The notes: generated by a model from the letters alone, not told the origin. A DNA stretch of 8,584 nucleotides from Flavobacteriaceae bacterium (GCA_021151665.1 JAGKWW010000079.1:1-8584); one strand, 5' to 3'. Counted from the stretch's first letter, positions 1 to 6,458 are shown. Program-made: numbers and translations.

Positions 1-1
1 C

Positions 2-430
2 ATCAAACCGATTGGTTTGGGTGCACGCGACACGTTACGCTTAGAAATGGGCTTCTGCCTGTATGGTAACGATATTAACGATACTACATCGCCTCTTGAA
101 GCAGGTTTGGGATGGATTACGAAATTCAATAAAGATTTTGTAAATTCGGGTAACCTTAAACAACAAAAAGAGGAAGGCGTAAAACGAAAGCTGGTGGGCT
201 TTGAACTTACAGAACGCGGAATTCCGCGCCACGACTACGAAATCGTGGATGGCGAGGGCAATGTGATCGGTATAGTAACTTCTGGGACTATGGCACCATC
301 ACTCAATAAAGGTATCGGCCTGGGCTATGTTCCCACGGCGCTGGCTGCAGAGGGCAGTGAGATCTTTATCCGAATCCGTAAGAACGATGTACCTGCCAAA
401 GTGGTAAAGCTTCCTTTTTACAAGAAGTAA
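2..430 (+). CDS. gcvT: Aminomethyltransferase (glycine cleavage T-protein), 3' part
   Basis: This is the C-terminal 142 residues of GcvT. The T-protein transfers the methylene group from the aminomethyl-lipoyl H-protein to tetrahydrofolate and releases ammonia, in the cytoplasmic glycine cleavage system. The frame is already open at base 2 (I-K-P-I-G-L-G-A-R-D), so the gene starts outside the window. Family signatures seen: GLGARDTLRLEMGFCLYGND at the start, EAGLGWITKF, the barrel segment LVGFELTERGIPRHDYEI, TSGTMAPSLNKGIGLGYV, and the ending KVVKLPFYKK, typical of a complete C-terminus. GcvT proteins are usually about 360 residues, so roughly 60% is missing. The stop is TAA at 428-430. The next gene starts 10 bases later, so the two may share a transcript. 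No frame damage is seen, and identification is secure from conserved motifs. Confidence 0.96.
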   Translation: MKPIGLGARDTLRLEMGFCLYGNDINDTTSPLEAGLGWITKFNKDFVNSGNLKQQKEEGVKRKLVGFELTERGIPRHDYEIVDGEGNVIGIVTSGTMAPSLNKGIGLGYVPTALAAEGSEIFIRIRKNDVPAKVVKLPFYKK

Positions 431-440
431 AAAACAAGCT

Positions 441-2480
441 ATGAAAAAATGTACCGCTGCGGCTTTACTGCTGCTTACCCTTAGTGTATTCAGCCAGAAC
501 CATGCCAAAGCATGCGGTACGCTTTTAAAGATAAATAAGCTCCTTCAGGCCGACCATTTAAAGCCTAAACCGATAGACGACAGTCTGTCGGTTTATGTTT
601 TTCAGGCGGTGACCGATGGGATCGATGACAATCACACGCTCCTGCTACAGGATGATTATGACCGGCTAGCAAAGCACAGGCTGCAGCTGGACGATTACCT
701 GAAGCGCGGCGACTGCTCCTTCTTTAGCGATTTCATTTCGGTGTACCGTTCGGCATTAGAGCGCACACGCCGTTTTACCGAAGAGGTGAAAGGCGAGGCG
801 TTTTCGGCCAGCCTGGCAGATACCATCTACTTTTCTAAAAAAACGTTTCCCTACAATAAAGAAGAAGCGCGCATCAAGCGTTACGTGCGTAAGAGGATAA
901 CCTACGATATGCTGGAAGATGTTGCCAAGCAGGGCAAAAGCAAAGATTCGCTCATGCAGCACCTCGAGGCACTGGCAAAACCGGCGAGGGACCGCGCTAT
1001 TGAAACTGCCCTTTGCCGGGTGAATGCGTTGCTAAACCCCGCAGGTGGATTTGAAGACAGCATGTATAGCAGGTTCTTTACCGCTTTTTGCAATTATTTT
1101 GACCCGCATACTACCTATTTCAACTACACCGAAAAGTCGTCTTTTGTTTCCAACATCTCAAGCCAGACGTATTCGCTCGGACTCTACGTAAGCCAGAACG
1201 AAAAAGACGAGATCGTGGTGGAAGAGCTGGTTCCCGGCGGCCCTGCGCTACTCAGTAAGAAGATTGATAAGGGCGACCAGCTGCTGAAGCTTACCGCCAA
1301 CGGCCAGGAATATACGGTTTCTTGTGCATCGCTCGAAACAATATCCGATATTGTGTTTAGCGATACTTACAAAAAAGTAAAGCTTACCATGCGCAAAAAA
1401 GATGGTACCGTGTATGATGTGGCTATCGAAAAAACCATCATGAAGGCCGAAGACCATTCCGTGTACAGCTATGTACTGGGCAGTGGCGAAAACGCAATTG
1501 GCTACCTTCGCGTGCCGAGCTTTTATACCGGTTATGAGAATGATAACCACGGGTGCGCAGACGATGTAGCCACCGAACTCCGCAAGCTCAAAAAAGAAAA
1601 TATTAACGGGCTGATACTCGACCTGCAATACAACGGCGGCGGCTCTATGGACGAGGTGATACGGATGGCAGGGATGTTCATCGACTTCGGCCCGCTATCT
1701 GTGGTAACCGATCGCAACCGTATCCGTGATGTGATAAACGATTACAACCGCGGCATGCTCTATAAAGGCCCGATGGTAGTTCTGGTAAACGGCCTGTCGG
1801 CTTCGGCGAGCGAATTTTTTGCGGGAGTGATGCAGGATTACAACCGCGCCGTAATTGCCGGAACGCGTACCATGGGCAAAGCAAGCATGCAGACAATACG
1901 CCAGCTGGAAGGCTCTGAGCAGGATTTCGTCAAGGTTACTATTGATAAGTTTTACCGCGTAACGGGTAAGAGCGGGCAGTACATCGGCATTAGTCCCGAT
2001 GTGGAGATGCCCACGCTTATGGAGCGTTTCGTGCCACGGGAAAGCGGACAAACCACGGCACTGAAAAACGACAGCATCACAGGGCAGCCATTTAAGCCGT
2101 GGCCCAAAGCTGCTATCCTGAGCGTTGCGGAACTAAGCCGGAAGCGTATCAAGGCTAACCCGGCGTTTGGGAAGATCAGGAGCATCAATTCGCAGATAGA
2201 TAAGATGTATGATGATGACAAGGCTCCCCTGCCCCTTACTTTCGACAAAGTATTTGACGATGTGCATGCGCTGGACGGCGTATGGAAAGACATCAATGCC
2301 CAAAGCGAATCTGACAGCGGTGTGGCCGTTCGCCCCACAGCTGCCGACGCTAAGGCCATTGCTGCCGACGCATTTAGGAAAAGCATCAATGATTATAAAG
2401 TGAAGTCGATAAAGAGTGACCCGTTTGTGCCCGAAGGCGTAAACATACTTAACGACCTCATCTCGGGAAAGCAAAAATAG
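441..2480 (+). CDS. Exported S41 peptidase, Prc/Tsp-type tail-specific protease
   Basis: A 679-residue exported serine protease, close to the length of E. coli Prc (682). Residues 1-19 form a signal peptide (KK then a Leu/Ala-rich core, ending VFSQ), so it probably acts in the periplasm. In order: a Tsp-type N-terminal domain (about 26-230, including DPHTTYF at 221-227), a PDZ domain (about 243-332, with LVPGGPA), the S41 core (about 350-530) and a DUF3340-like C-terminal domain (about 540-675). The catalytic Ser/Lys dyad can be placed by spacing: Ser455 is the middle serine of SASAS, Asp466 is 11 residues on and Lys480 is 25 on in TMGKAS. This is the spacing of Ser430/Asp441/Lys455 in mature E. 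coli Prc. Prc enzymes trim or degrade envelope proteins from their C-termini; the substrate here is unknown. The ATG at 441 lies 10 bases after gcvT and is the only start giving a complete signal peptide. No clear Shine-Dalgarno site or separate promoter is visible. Flavobacteria often carry more than one Tsp-like protease, so no symbol is given. Confidence 0.93.
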   Translation: MKKCTAAALLLLTLSVFSQNHAKACGTLLKINKLLQADHLKPKPIDDSLSVYVFQAVTDGIDDNHTLLLQDDYDRLAKHRLQLDDYLKRGDCSFFSDFISVYRSALERTRRFTEEVKGEAFSASLADTIYFSKKTFPYNKEEARIKRYVRKRITYDMLEDVAKQGKSKDSLMQHLEALAKPARDRAIETALCRVNALLNPAGGFEDSMYSRFFTAFCNYFDPHTTYFNYTEKSSFVSNISSQTYSLGLYVSQNEKDEIVVEELVPGGPALLSKKIDKGDQLLKLTANGQEYTVSCASLETISDIVFSDTYKKVKLTMRKKDGTVYDVAIEKTIMKAEDHSVYSYVLGSGENAIGYLRVPSFYTGYENDNHGCADDVATELRKLKKENINGLILDLQYNGGGSMDEVIRMAGMFIDFGPLSVVTDRNRIRDVINDYNRGMLYKGPMVVLVNGLSASASEFFAGVMQDYNRAVIAGTRTMGKASMQTIRQLEGSEQDFVKVTIDKFYRVTGKSGQYIGISPDVEMPTLMERFVPRESGQTTALKNDSITGQPFKPWPKAAILSVAELSRKRIKANPAFGKIRSINSQIDKMYDDDKAPLPLTFDKVFDDVHALDGVWKDINAQSESDSGVAVRPTAADAKAIAADAFRKSINDYKVKSIKSDPFVPEGVNILNDLISGKQK

Positions 2481-2503
2481 GCTGTGGTAATACTGCACAT
2501 ATT

Positions 2504-2534
2504 TTTGTAAAAACAATGAATAACCTTATTTTTG
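2504..2534 (+). promoter_or_regulatory. Bacteroidota housekeeping promoter for yebC
   Basis: A TTTG element at 2504-2507 is followed by exactly 19 bases and then TATTTTTG at 2527-2534. This fits the Bacteroidota sigma-A consensus (TTTG, 17-23 bases, TAnnTTTG). Transcription would begin around 2540-2542, leaving a leader of about 15 bases before the yebC ATG at 2556. The same octamer also occurs at 2500-2507, where its last four bases double as the -33 element. No Shine-Dalgarno sequence precedes the ATG, which is usual in this phylum. The match is seen directly; promoter activity is inferred. Confidence 0.75.
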
Positions 2535-2555
2535 CACAGCAAATTTTAACATACT

Positions 2556-3266
2556 ATGGGAAGAGCGTTCGAATTCAGGAAAGCCAGGAAAATGAAACGT
2601 TGGTCGGCTATGGCCAAAACGTTTACGCGTATAGGTAAAGATATTGTAATGGCCGTAAAAGAAGGCGGCCCAAGCCCGGAGACTAACTCCAGGCTGCGTG
2701 CTGTAATACAGAATGCTAAGGCAGCCAACATGCCGAAGGATAACGTAGAGCGCGCAATCAAAAAGGCTTCGGACAAAGATACCGCCAACTTTAAAGAGGT
2801 ATTGTTTGAGGGCTATGCGCCACACGGTATCGCGATACTGATAGAAACTGCCACCGACAATAACAACCGTACTGTAGCCAACATACGTAGCTATTTCAAC
2901 AAATGCAACGGCACCATGGGTACACAGGGTTCGGTAGAATTTATGTTTGACCATACCTGCAACTTCCGCATCCCGGCAGAAGGACAGGATGTAGAAGCGC
3001 TGGAACTGGAAATGATCGACTTTGGCGTGGAAGAAATTTTTGCCGATGAAGACGGTATCGTGATGTACGCCCCGTTTGAAAGCTTCGGCGCTATCCAGAA
3101 AGAACTGGAGAACCGTGGCATCGAGATTTTATCATCCGGCTTTGAAAGGATTCCGCAGGTAACCAAAGAGCTTACGCCAGACCAGGTAGCCGATGTAGAG
3201 AAACTGCTTGAAAAAATAGAGGAAGACGATGACGTGATGAACGTGTATCATACGATGCAGGAATAG
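2556..3266 (+). CDS. yebC: YebC/PmpR/TACO1 family protein
   Basis: A 236-residue cytoplasmic protein of the YebC family, whose members are usually 235-250 residues. It opens with MGRAFEFRKARKMKRWSAMA, the form found in Bacteroidota, rather than the MAGHSKWANIKHRK start of the E. coli type. Family hallmarks are all present: the conserved helix around N45 to A71 (N-x-x-LR then AKAANMPKDNVERAIKKA), EGYAPHGIAILIE, TDNNNRT, GTQGSVEFMF and an acidic C-terminal region before MNVYHTMQE. YebC proteins were long annotated as transcriptional regulators (PmpR). More recent work on YebC and mitochondrial TACO1 supports a role in helping ribosomes through proline-rich or stalling stretches. Which role applies here cannot be read from the sequence. 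It has its own strong promoter upstream and an intrinsic terminator 42 bases after the stop, so it is probably monocistronic. The ATG at 2556 matches the family N-terminus exactly. Confidence 0.95.
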   Translation: MGRAFEFRKARKMKRWSAMAKTFTRIGKDIVMAVKEGGPSPETNSRLRAVIQNAKAANMPKDNVERAIKKASDKDTANFKEVLFEGYAPHGIAILIETATDNNNRTVANIRSYFNKCNGTMGTQGSVEFMFDHTCNFRIPAEGQDVEALELEMIDFGVEEIFADEDGIVMYAPFESFGAIQKELENRGIEILSSGFERIPQVTKELTPDQVADVEKLLEKIEEDDDVMNVYHTMQE

Positions 3267-3307
3267 ACTGAGAGCCTTAGATTTTAGACCGTATCTTATA
3301 AATTATG

Positions 3308-3333
3308 AAGCACCCCTCCCGGGTGCTTTTTTT
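3308..3333 (+). terminator. Intrinsic terminator after yebC
   Basis: An 8-bp perfect stem (AAGCACCC at 3308-3315 pairing with GGGTGCTT at 3321-3328) encloses a 5-base loop. T continues to 3333, giving an uninterrupted run of seven T from 3327. It lies 42 bases after the yebC stop and separates the housekeeping genes from the sigma-factor locus. Confidence 0.9.
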
Positions 3334-3386
3334 ATATTCTTTTTTGTTCCCATCATCTCAGCTTTCAGGCACATAGTCTCTTTGCC

Positions 3387-3424
3387 TCTCAAAAAAAATT
3401 ATCTTTAAATAATTTTTTTTGAGA
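3387..3424 (+). repeat. 16-bp perfect A/T-rich inverted repeat upstream of the sigma-factor gene
   Basis: The arm at 3387-3402 (TCTC, eight A, TTAT) is perfectly complementary to 3409-3424 (ATAA, eight T, GAGA), with a 6-base loop CTTTAA at 3403-3408. It ends 6 bases before the candidate ECF-type -35 element at 3430. It could be a weak second terminator, a curved A-tract region or a dimeric regulator site. The A-tracts and lack of a G/C stem make it a poor intrinsic terminator, and a strong one already lies 54 bases upstream. The symmetry is seen directly; any function is inference. Confidence 0.8.
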
Positions 3425-3429
3425 AAAAC

Positions 3430-3456
3430 TGTAACATATCAGTAACACCTCCAGTC
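3430..3456 (+). promoter_or_regulatory. Candidate ECF-type (autoregulatory) promoter of the sigma-factor gene
   Basis: TGTAAC at 3430-3435 is followed by 18 bases and GTC at 3454-3456. This has the general form of ECF sigma-factor promoters, which have an AAC-containing -35 and a GTC-type -10. Start of transcription would fall around 3462-3466, some 20 bases before the TTG start codon. An equivalent arrangement, TGCAAC-N18-GTC, precedes the DUF2807 gene of the same locus (5612-5638), which strengthens the call. A second GTAACA copy lies at 3442-3447. Function is inferred from motif form and context only. Confidence 0.45.
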
Positions 3457-3482
3457 ATTAGTTTAAAACCAACAACAAACAC

Positions 3483-4046
3483 TTGGACCACCAACAGGAT
3501 ATAGACCAGCTTGTGGCACTTTGCAGGCAAGGCAACCGGAAAGCACAGTTTGAGCTGTATAACCGGTACTACCGAGCTATGTATAATACCGCTGTGCGTA
3601 TCGTGAAGGACGTTCACTGGGCCGAGGATGTAATGCAGGAGGCTTTTTTAAAGGCTTTTACACGGATAGAGTCATACAAGGGCGAAGTTGCCTTTGGCGC
3701 CTGGCTGAAGCGCATTGTTGTAAACCATAGCCTGGACAGCTTTAAGAAGATAAATAAAGACGCTGCCGATTCGCTGGAAGATGTGCTGTATAAAGTAGAA
3801 GACGATACCGGGACCGACGATGCTAAACTGGATTTCCAGCAAATGAAGGTACAGCAGGTTACACAGGCCATCAATTCGCTTAAAGAAAGCTACCGCATCA
3901 TCCTCACACTGCTGTACATTGAAGGATATGACCAGGAAGAGATTACAGAGATACTGAACATAACGCCCGGAAATTGCCGGACAACGCTGAGCAGGGCGCG
4001 CGAAAGCCTGATGAACAAACTAAAGGAATATGAGCTACAACAATAA
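3483..4046 (+). CDS. ECF-family RNA polymerase sigma factor
   Basis: A 187-residue sigma-70 family protein with only regions 2 and 4, the layout of ECF (group 4) sigma factors. Region 2 spans about 21-88, including the core-binding helix AEDVMQEAFLKAF at 47-59 and WLKRIVVNHSLD at 74-85. Region 4 spans about 126-180, with its helix-turn-helix in YDQEEITEILNITPGNCR (149-166). It would redirect RNA polymerase to a small set of genes, probably including its own operon. The start is unusual: the frame has a stop at 3459-3461, no ATG lies between that stop and region 2, and the first internal ATG would cut into region 2. TTG at 3483 is therefore the best start, giving MDHQQDIDQLVALCRQGNRK, a normal N-terminus for these proteins. 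The gene overlaps the next one by 17 bases, implying coupled translation with its likely anti-sigma factor. The signal it responds to is unknown. Confidence 0.93.
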   Translation: MDHQQDIDQLVALCRQGNRKAQFELYNRYYRAMYNTAVRIVKDVHWAEDVMQEAFLKAFTRIESYKGEVAFGAWLKRIVVNHSLDSFKKINKDAADSLEDVLYKVEDDTGTDDAKLDFQQMKVQQVTQAINSLKESYRIILTLLYIEGYDQEEITEILNITPGNCRTTLSRARESLMNKLKEYELQQ

Positions 4047-4572
4047 CGACGACAAACTGAAGGGGCTGTTTGACAACCTTAGCGGCGAGTGGGATACCCA
4101 TGAGCCGCCAATGGGCCACCACCACCGTTTTATGGAGCGGCTTGAAGGTGAGAAGAAGCACAGCCTTTTCCCCCTAAAGGTCTGGATGCCGATTGCTGCT
4201 GCGCTGGTAATCATCGCCACGCTGGTAATCACGTACGGATTGCCACAGCCTAAGCCGAAGGTATCGCCGCAGGTGGCAGAAACCCAGATGTACTTTGCCA
4301 CTATCATAGAAAAAGAAATGGGCAAGGTGAAGAAGGAGCAAACGCCCGAAACAAGAAAACTGGTGCACGATGCACTGCACCATATGCAGGAACTGGAAAA
4401 TGATTATAACAAGCTTACCCGGGAGCTGGCAGAAAAAGGCGAAAGCAAACAGATTATCCATGCCTTGATCACCAACCTGCAAACGAGGATATCTTTCCTT
4501 GAAGAAGTGCTTACCCAAATTGAAAACATCAAAAAACTTAAAGAGAACTACCATGAAAATAATCAGGCTTAA
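4030..4572 (+). CDS. Single-pass membrane protein, probable anti-sigma factor
   Basis: A 180-residue protein with a roughly 50-residue hydrophilic N-terminus, one hydrophobic segment at about 51-71 (VWMPIAAALVIIATLVITYG) and a roughly 110-residue charged C-terminus likely to form a helical coiled coil (about 100-174). There is no signal peptide, so the N-terminus should be cytoplasmic and the C-terminus periplasmic: the topology of a membrane anti-sigma factor. No His-x3-Cys-x2-Cys zinc motif is present, and in fact there is no cysteine at all. The only notable N-terminal motif is EPPMGHHHRFMERL at 25-38. The assignment rests on topology and on a 17-base overlap with the sigma gene and a 20-base overlap with the next gene. 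I do not recognise a named family. The alternative is a structural or sensor membrane protein that does not bind the sigma factor. Confidence 0.7.
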   Translation: MSYNNNDDKLKGLFDNLSGEWDTHEPPMGHHHRFMERLEGEKKHSLFPLKVWMPIAAALVIIATLVITYGLPQPKPKVSPQVAETQMYFATIIEKEMGKVKKEQTPETRKLVHDALHHMQELENDYNKLTRELAEKGESKQIIHALITNLQTRISFLEEVLTQIENIKKLKENYHENNQA

Positions 4573-5611
4573 ACTGCTTCTGGTGCTGCTGGCACTCCCT
4601 GCCTCAGTGCTGGCGGGCGAACCGGGGTTCAACGGAAAATATACCAAAGAGAAGCGTATCAATAAAGCATACTATGTAAACAGCAATGCAGCACTGGACG
4701 TTTCCAATAAATTCGGGATGGTTTATGTTACCACCTGGGATGAAGATAAGACCGATATCGAGGTGGTCATTAAAGTAAGCGCCGACAGCGAAGAGCTGGT
4801 AAACAAACGCCTAAGCACTATCGATGTGGATATCACTGCATTGAAGTCGCTTGTAACGGCACGCACCAAAATAGGAAGCTTTTCGGGAAAACGTATCGAG
4901 ATGGAAATCAACTATACAATCAAAATCCCTAAGAACGGCCCCATAAAGATACATAATCAGTATGGCGATATCAAGACCGGAAAGATCTATGGTAAAAGTG
5001 AGCTGAAGTGCGAATACGGCGGCCTTAACATCGAGGAGCTCAATAACGAATCGAATAACATTACCATCGAGTACAGCGGCACAAGCAGGCTTAACTATAT
5101 GCGAAATGGCAGTCTGGTAGCAAAGTATTCGGAGTTTAAAATGACGCGCGGCAAATCGCTAAACGCACGGTGCGAATACTCGCAATTTAAGGTGGGCGAA
5201 CTTGATGACCTTACACTTCACTCTGAATATGGCGATGTTGCCATAGAAAAAGTAGGCCATATAACCGGGACTACCGCTTATGGGCAAACCCGAATCGGCA
5301 GCCTCTCAACCCTTTGCAACATTACATCGGAATATGGCGATGTGAAAGTCAATAACATTTTGCAGGGCGCAAAAAATGTAGCTATAAACTCAAGCTACGG
5401 CACGGTTAACCTTAAATACGATGAAAGCCTGTCTTTTGACTTCGAATTTACTACCGAGTATAGTAACGTTAATGGTATGGGTGCATTTAAGGTAACCGAC
5501 CGGCGCGAAAAAAACAATGGTGTGTGGTATAAGGGATACTATAAAAGTTCAGGGAATGCGCGCATATTCGTGAAAAATGAATACGGCGATATAAATTTAT
5601 CCCGCTCCTGA
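4553..5611 (+). CDS. Exported DUF4097-like beta-solenoid (putative adhesin) protein
   Basis: A 352-residue exported protein. Residues 1-21 are a signal peptide (hydrophobic core LLLVLLALPASVL, cleavage likely after VLA). The start is ATG at 4553. An in-frame TTG at 4499 would bury the signal peptide behind 18 residues. The body carries a ladder of aromatic turns, Tyr-Gly or Tyr-Ser, at Tyr137, 155, 174, 192, 209, 226, 243, 261, 282 and 303, with Phe54 and Tyr344 as outliers. Rungs are thus 17-21 residues apart, as expected for a right-handed beta-helix. EYGDV/I-type sequences recur at Y137, Y226, Y261 and Y344. This fits the DUF4097 putative-adhesin group. In Bacillus subtilis a DUF4097 protein, LiaG, belongs to the lia envelope-stress operon, so an envelope-sensing role here is plausible but inferred. 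There is no lipobox and no recognisable type IX secretion C-terminal domain, so it is probably periplasmic. The first 20 bases overlap the upstream gene. Confidence 0.85.
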   Translation: MKIIRLKLLLVLLALPASVLAGEPGFNGKYTKEKRINKAYYVNSNAALDVSNKFGMVYVTTWDEDKTDIEVVIKVSADSEELVNKRLSTIDVDITALKSLVTARTKIGSFSGKRIEMEINYTIKIPKNGPIKIHNQYGDIKTGKIYGKSELKCEYGGLNIEELNNESNNITIEYSGTSRLNYMRNGSLVAKYSEFKMTRGKSLNARCEYSQFKVGELDDLTLHSEYGDVAIEKVGHITGTTAYGQTRIGSLSTLCNITSEYGDVKVNNILQGAKNVAINSSYGTVNLKYDESLSFDFEFTTEYSNVNGMGAFKVTDRREKNNGVWYKGYYKSSGNARIFVKNEYGDINLSRS

Positions 5612-5638
5612 TGCAACCTTTTTAAAAACCAAAGCGTC
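5612..5638 (+). promoter_or_regulatory. Candidate ECF-type promoter before the DUF2807 gene
   Basis: TGCAACC begins at 5612, directly after the stop codon of the DUF4097-like gene, and CGTC lies at 5635-5638. From AAC to GTC the spacer is 18 bases, the same as in the candidate promoter of the sigma gene (3430-3456). The form fits ECF-type promoters (AAC-containing -35, CGTC-type -10). Transcription would start near 5645 and give a leader of about 70 bases containing the AATCATCA repeats. No TAnnTTTG housekeeping element was found in this gap. Activity is inferred. Confidence 0.45.
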
Positions 5639-5654
5639 TGTAGTTATATAGTTC

Positions 5655-5715
5655 AATCATCAATACAATCAATCATCAAAAAATCATCAATCATCAATCA
5701 AAAAACGAATCATCA
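5655..5715 (+). repeat. Cluster of AATCATCA direct repeats in the DUF2807 leader
   Basis: Five exact copies of AATCATCA start at 5655, 5671, 5682, 5689 and 5708. The last one ends on the A of the ATG start codon at 5715. Spacings are irregular (16, 11, 7 and 19 bases), so this is not a CRISPR array or a simple tandem repeat. The segment is very rich in A, T and C with almost no G, so the leader RNA should be unstructured. It could help ribosome loading without a Shine-Dalgarno site, bind an RNA-binding protein, or be a product of slippage. The repeats are seen directly; function is unknown. Confidence 0.75.
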
Positions 5716-6437
5716 TGAAAAAATCAGTTTTAATGCTGGCAATGTTCCTTATTGCCCTTAGCGCCACCGCACAACAAAAAGTACTTACCACATTCGGCAA
5801 CGGAAACCTGAAAAAGGAATCGCGCGAATTGGGTTCATTTACAACGCTCAACGCCAAAGGGCCTTTCCAGATTCGCCTTGTGCCGGGAGCTGAACCAAAA
5901 ATTACCATTGAAGCCGAAAGCAATCTTCTGGAACTTATCGTTACCGAAGTAAAGAATGGCGAGCTTATTATCGCTCCTGCAGAAGGCAGGCTTTTTAAAG
6001 CGACCGGTGGCAACAAGATAATCATCAAAGTTCCTGCTGATGCCCTTACGGCGCTAACCTATAAAGGATCGGGCGCGATTACTTCTCGCAAGCCGCTCAA
6101 GAATGATATGGATATTACCCTTGACGGCGCAGGATCTGCCACGCTTGAAATGGCTTCAGGCAATACGACGGCATTATTGCTAGGCACAGGGATGCTGACC
6201 CTTGGCGGGAAAACCGGGAACTTTAAATGTGTGGTGAAGGGCGACGGGCTTGTAGTAGCCGAAGACATGGAGAGCGACCGCGCCGAGATCGATGTACAGG
6301 GAACAGGCAGCGCTAAGGTGTACAGCGTCAAATCAATTAAAGGCCGGATCAATGGCTCCGGCAACATTGCTTTTGGCGGAAATCCCCAGGACAGGGATCT
6401 GAAAAAAGAAGGTACGGGCGAGTTTAGGGCGCTGTAG
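5715..6437 (+). CDS. Exported head GIN domain (DUF2807) protein
   Basis: A 240-residue exported protein. Residues 1-20 form a signal peptide (MKKSVLMLAMFLIALSATAQ, cleavage likely before QQ or after ATA). The mature part matches the DUF2807 / putative auto-transporter adhesin head GIN family common in Bacteroidota. It opens with a strand of the ESRELGSFTTLNAKGPFQI type, then carries seven Gly-x-Gly turns at residues 118, 138, 157, 176, 196, 214 and 233, spaced 18-20 apart, which suggests a beta-solenoid. The molecular role of these proteins is not established. No cysteine sits near the signal cleavage site, so it is not a lipoprotein, and no type IX secretion domain is evident. The gene lies 103 bases after the DUF4097-like gene, with its own candidate ECF-type promoter and a repeat-rich leader. 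An intrinsic terminator follows 21 bases after the stop. The ATG at 5715 is the only start giving an intact signal peptide. Confidence 0.9.
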   Translation: MKKSVLMLAMFLIALSATAQQKVLTTFGNGNLKKESRELGSFTTLNAKGPFQIRLVPGAEPKITIEAESNLLELIVTEVKNGELIIAPAEGRLFKATGGNKIIIKVPADALTALTYKGSGAITSRKPLKNDMDITLDGAGSATLEMASGNTTALLLGTGMLTLGGKTGNFKCVVKGDGLVVAEDMESDRAEIDVQGTGSAKVYSVKSIKGRINGSGNIAFGGNPQDRDLKKEGTGEFRAL

Positions 6438-6458
6438 CTTATATATTACTTCGAAAGA

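Noticed and set aside
17..19. TTG as the start of gcvT
   Set aside because: Conserved GcvT sequence already reads through from base 2, so this is an internal Leu codon.
441..515. Lipoprotein signal ending at Cys25 of the S41 protease
   Set aside because: The residues before Cys25 are A-K-A, which does not fit the lipobox, and the hydrophobic core ends earlier. An ordinary signal peptide is more likely.
1248..2516. Long minus-strand open frames opposite the S41 protease (for example 1248-1628, 1695-2051, 1952-2389, 2133-2516)
   Set aside because: They lie wholly or almost wholly opposite a gene with clear domain structure, have no recognisable domains and no start signals.
4499..4552. Upstream TTG start for the DUF4097-like protein, adding 18 residues
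   Set aside because: It would place a charged stretch before the signal peptide and deepen the overlap with the upstream gene. The ATG at 4553 gives a normal signal peptide.
5655..5715. CRISPR-like array
   Set aside because: The units are only 8 bases with irregular 7-19 base spacing, some overlapping, and no cas genes are nearby.
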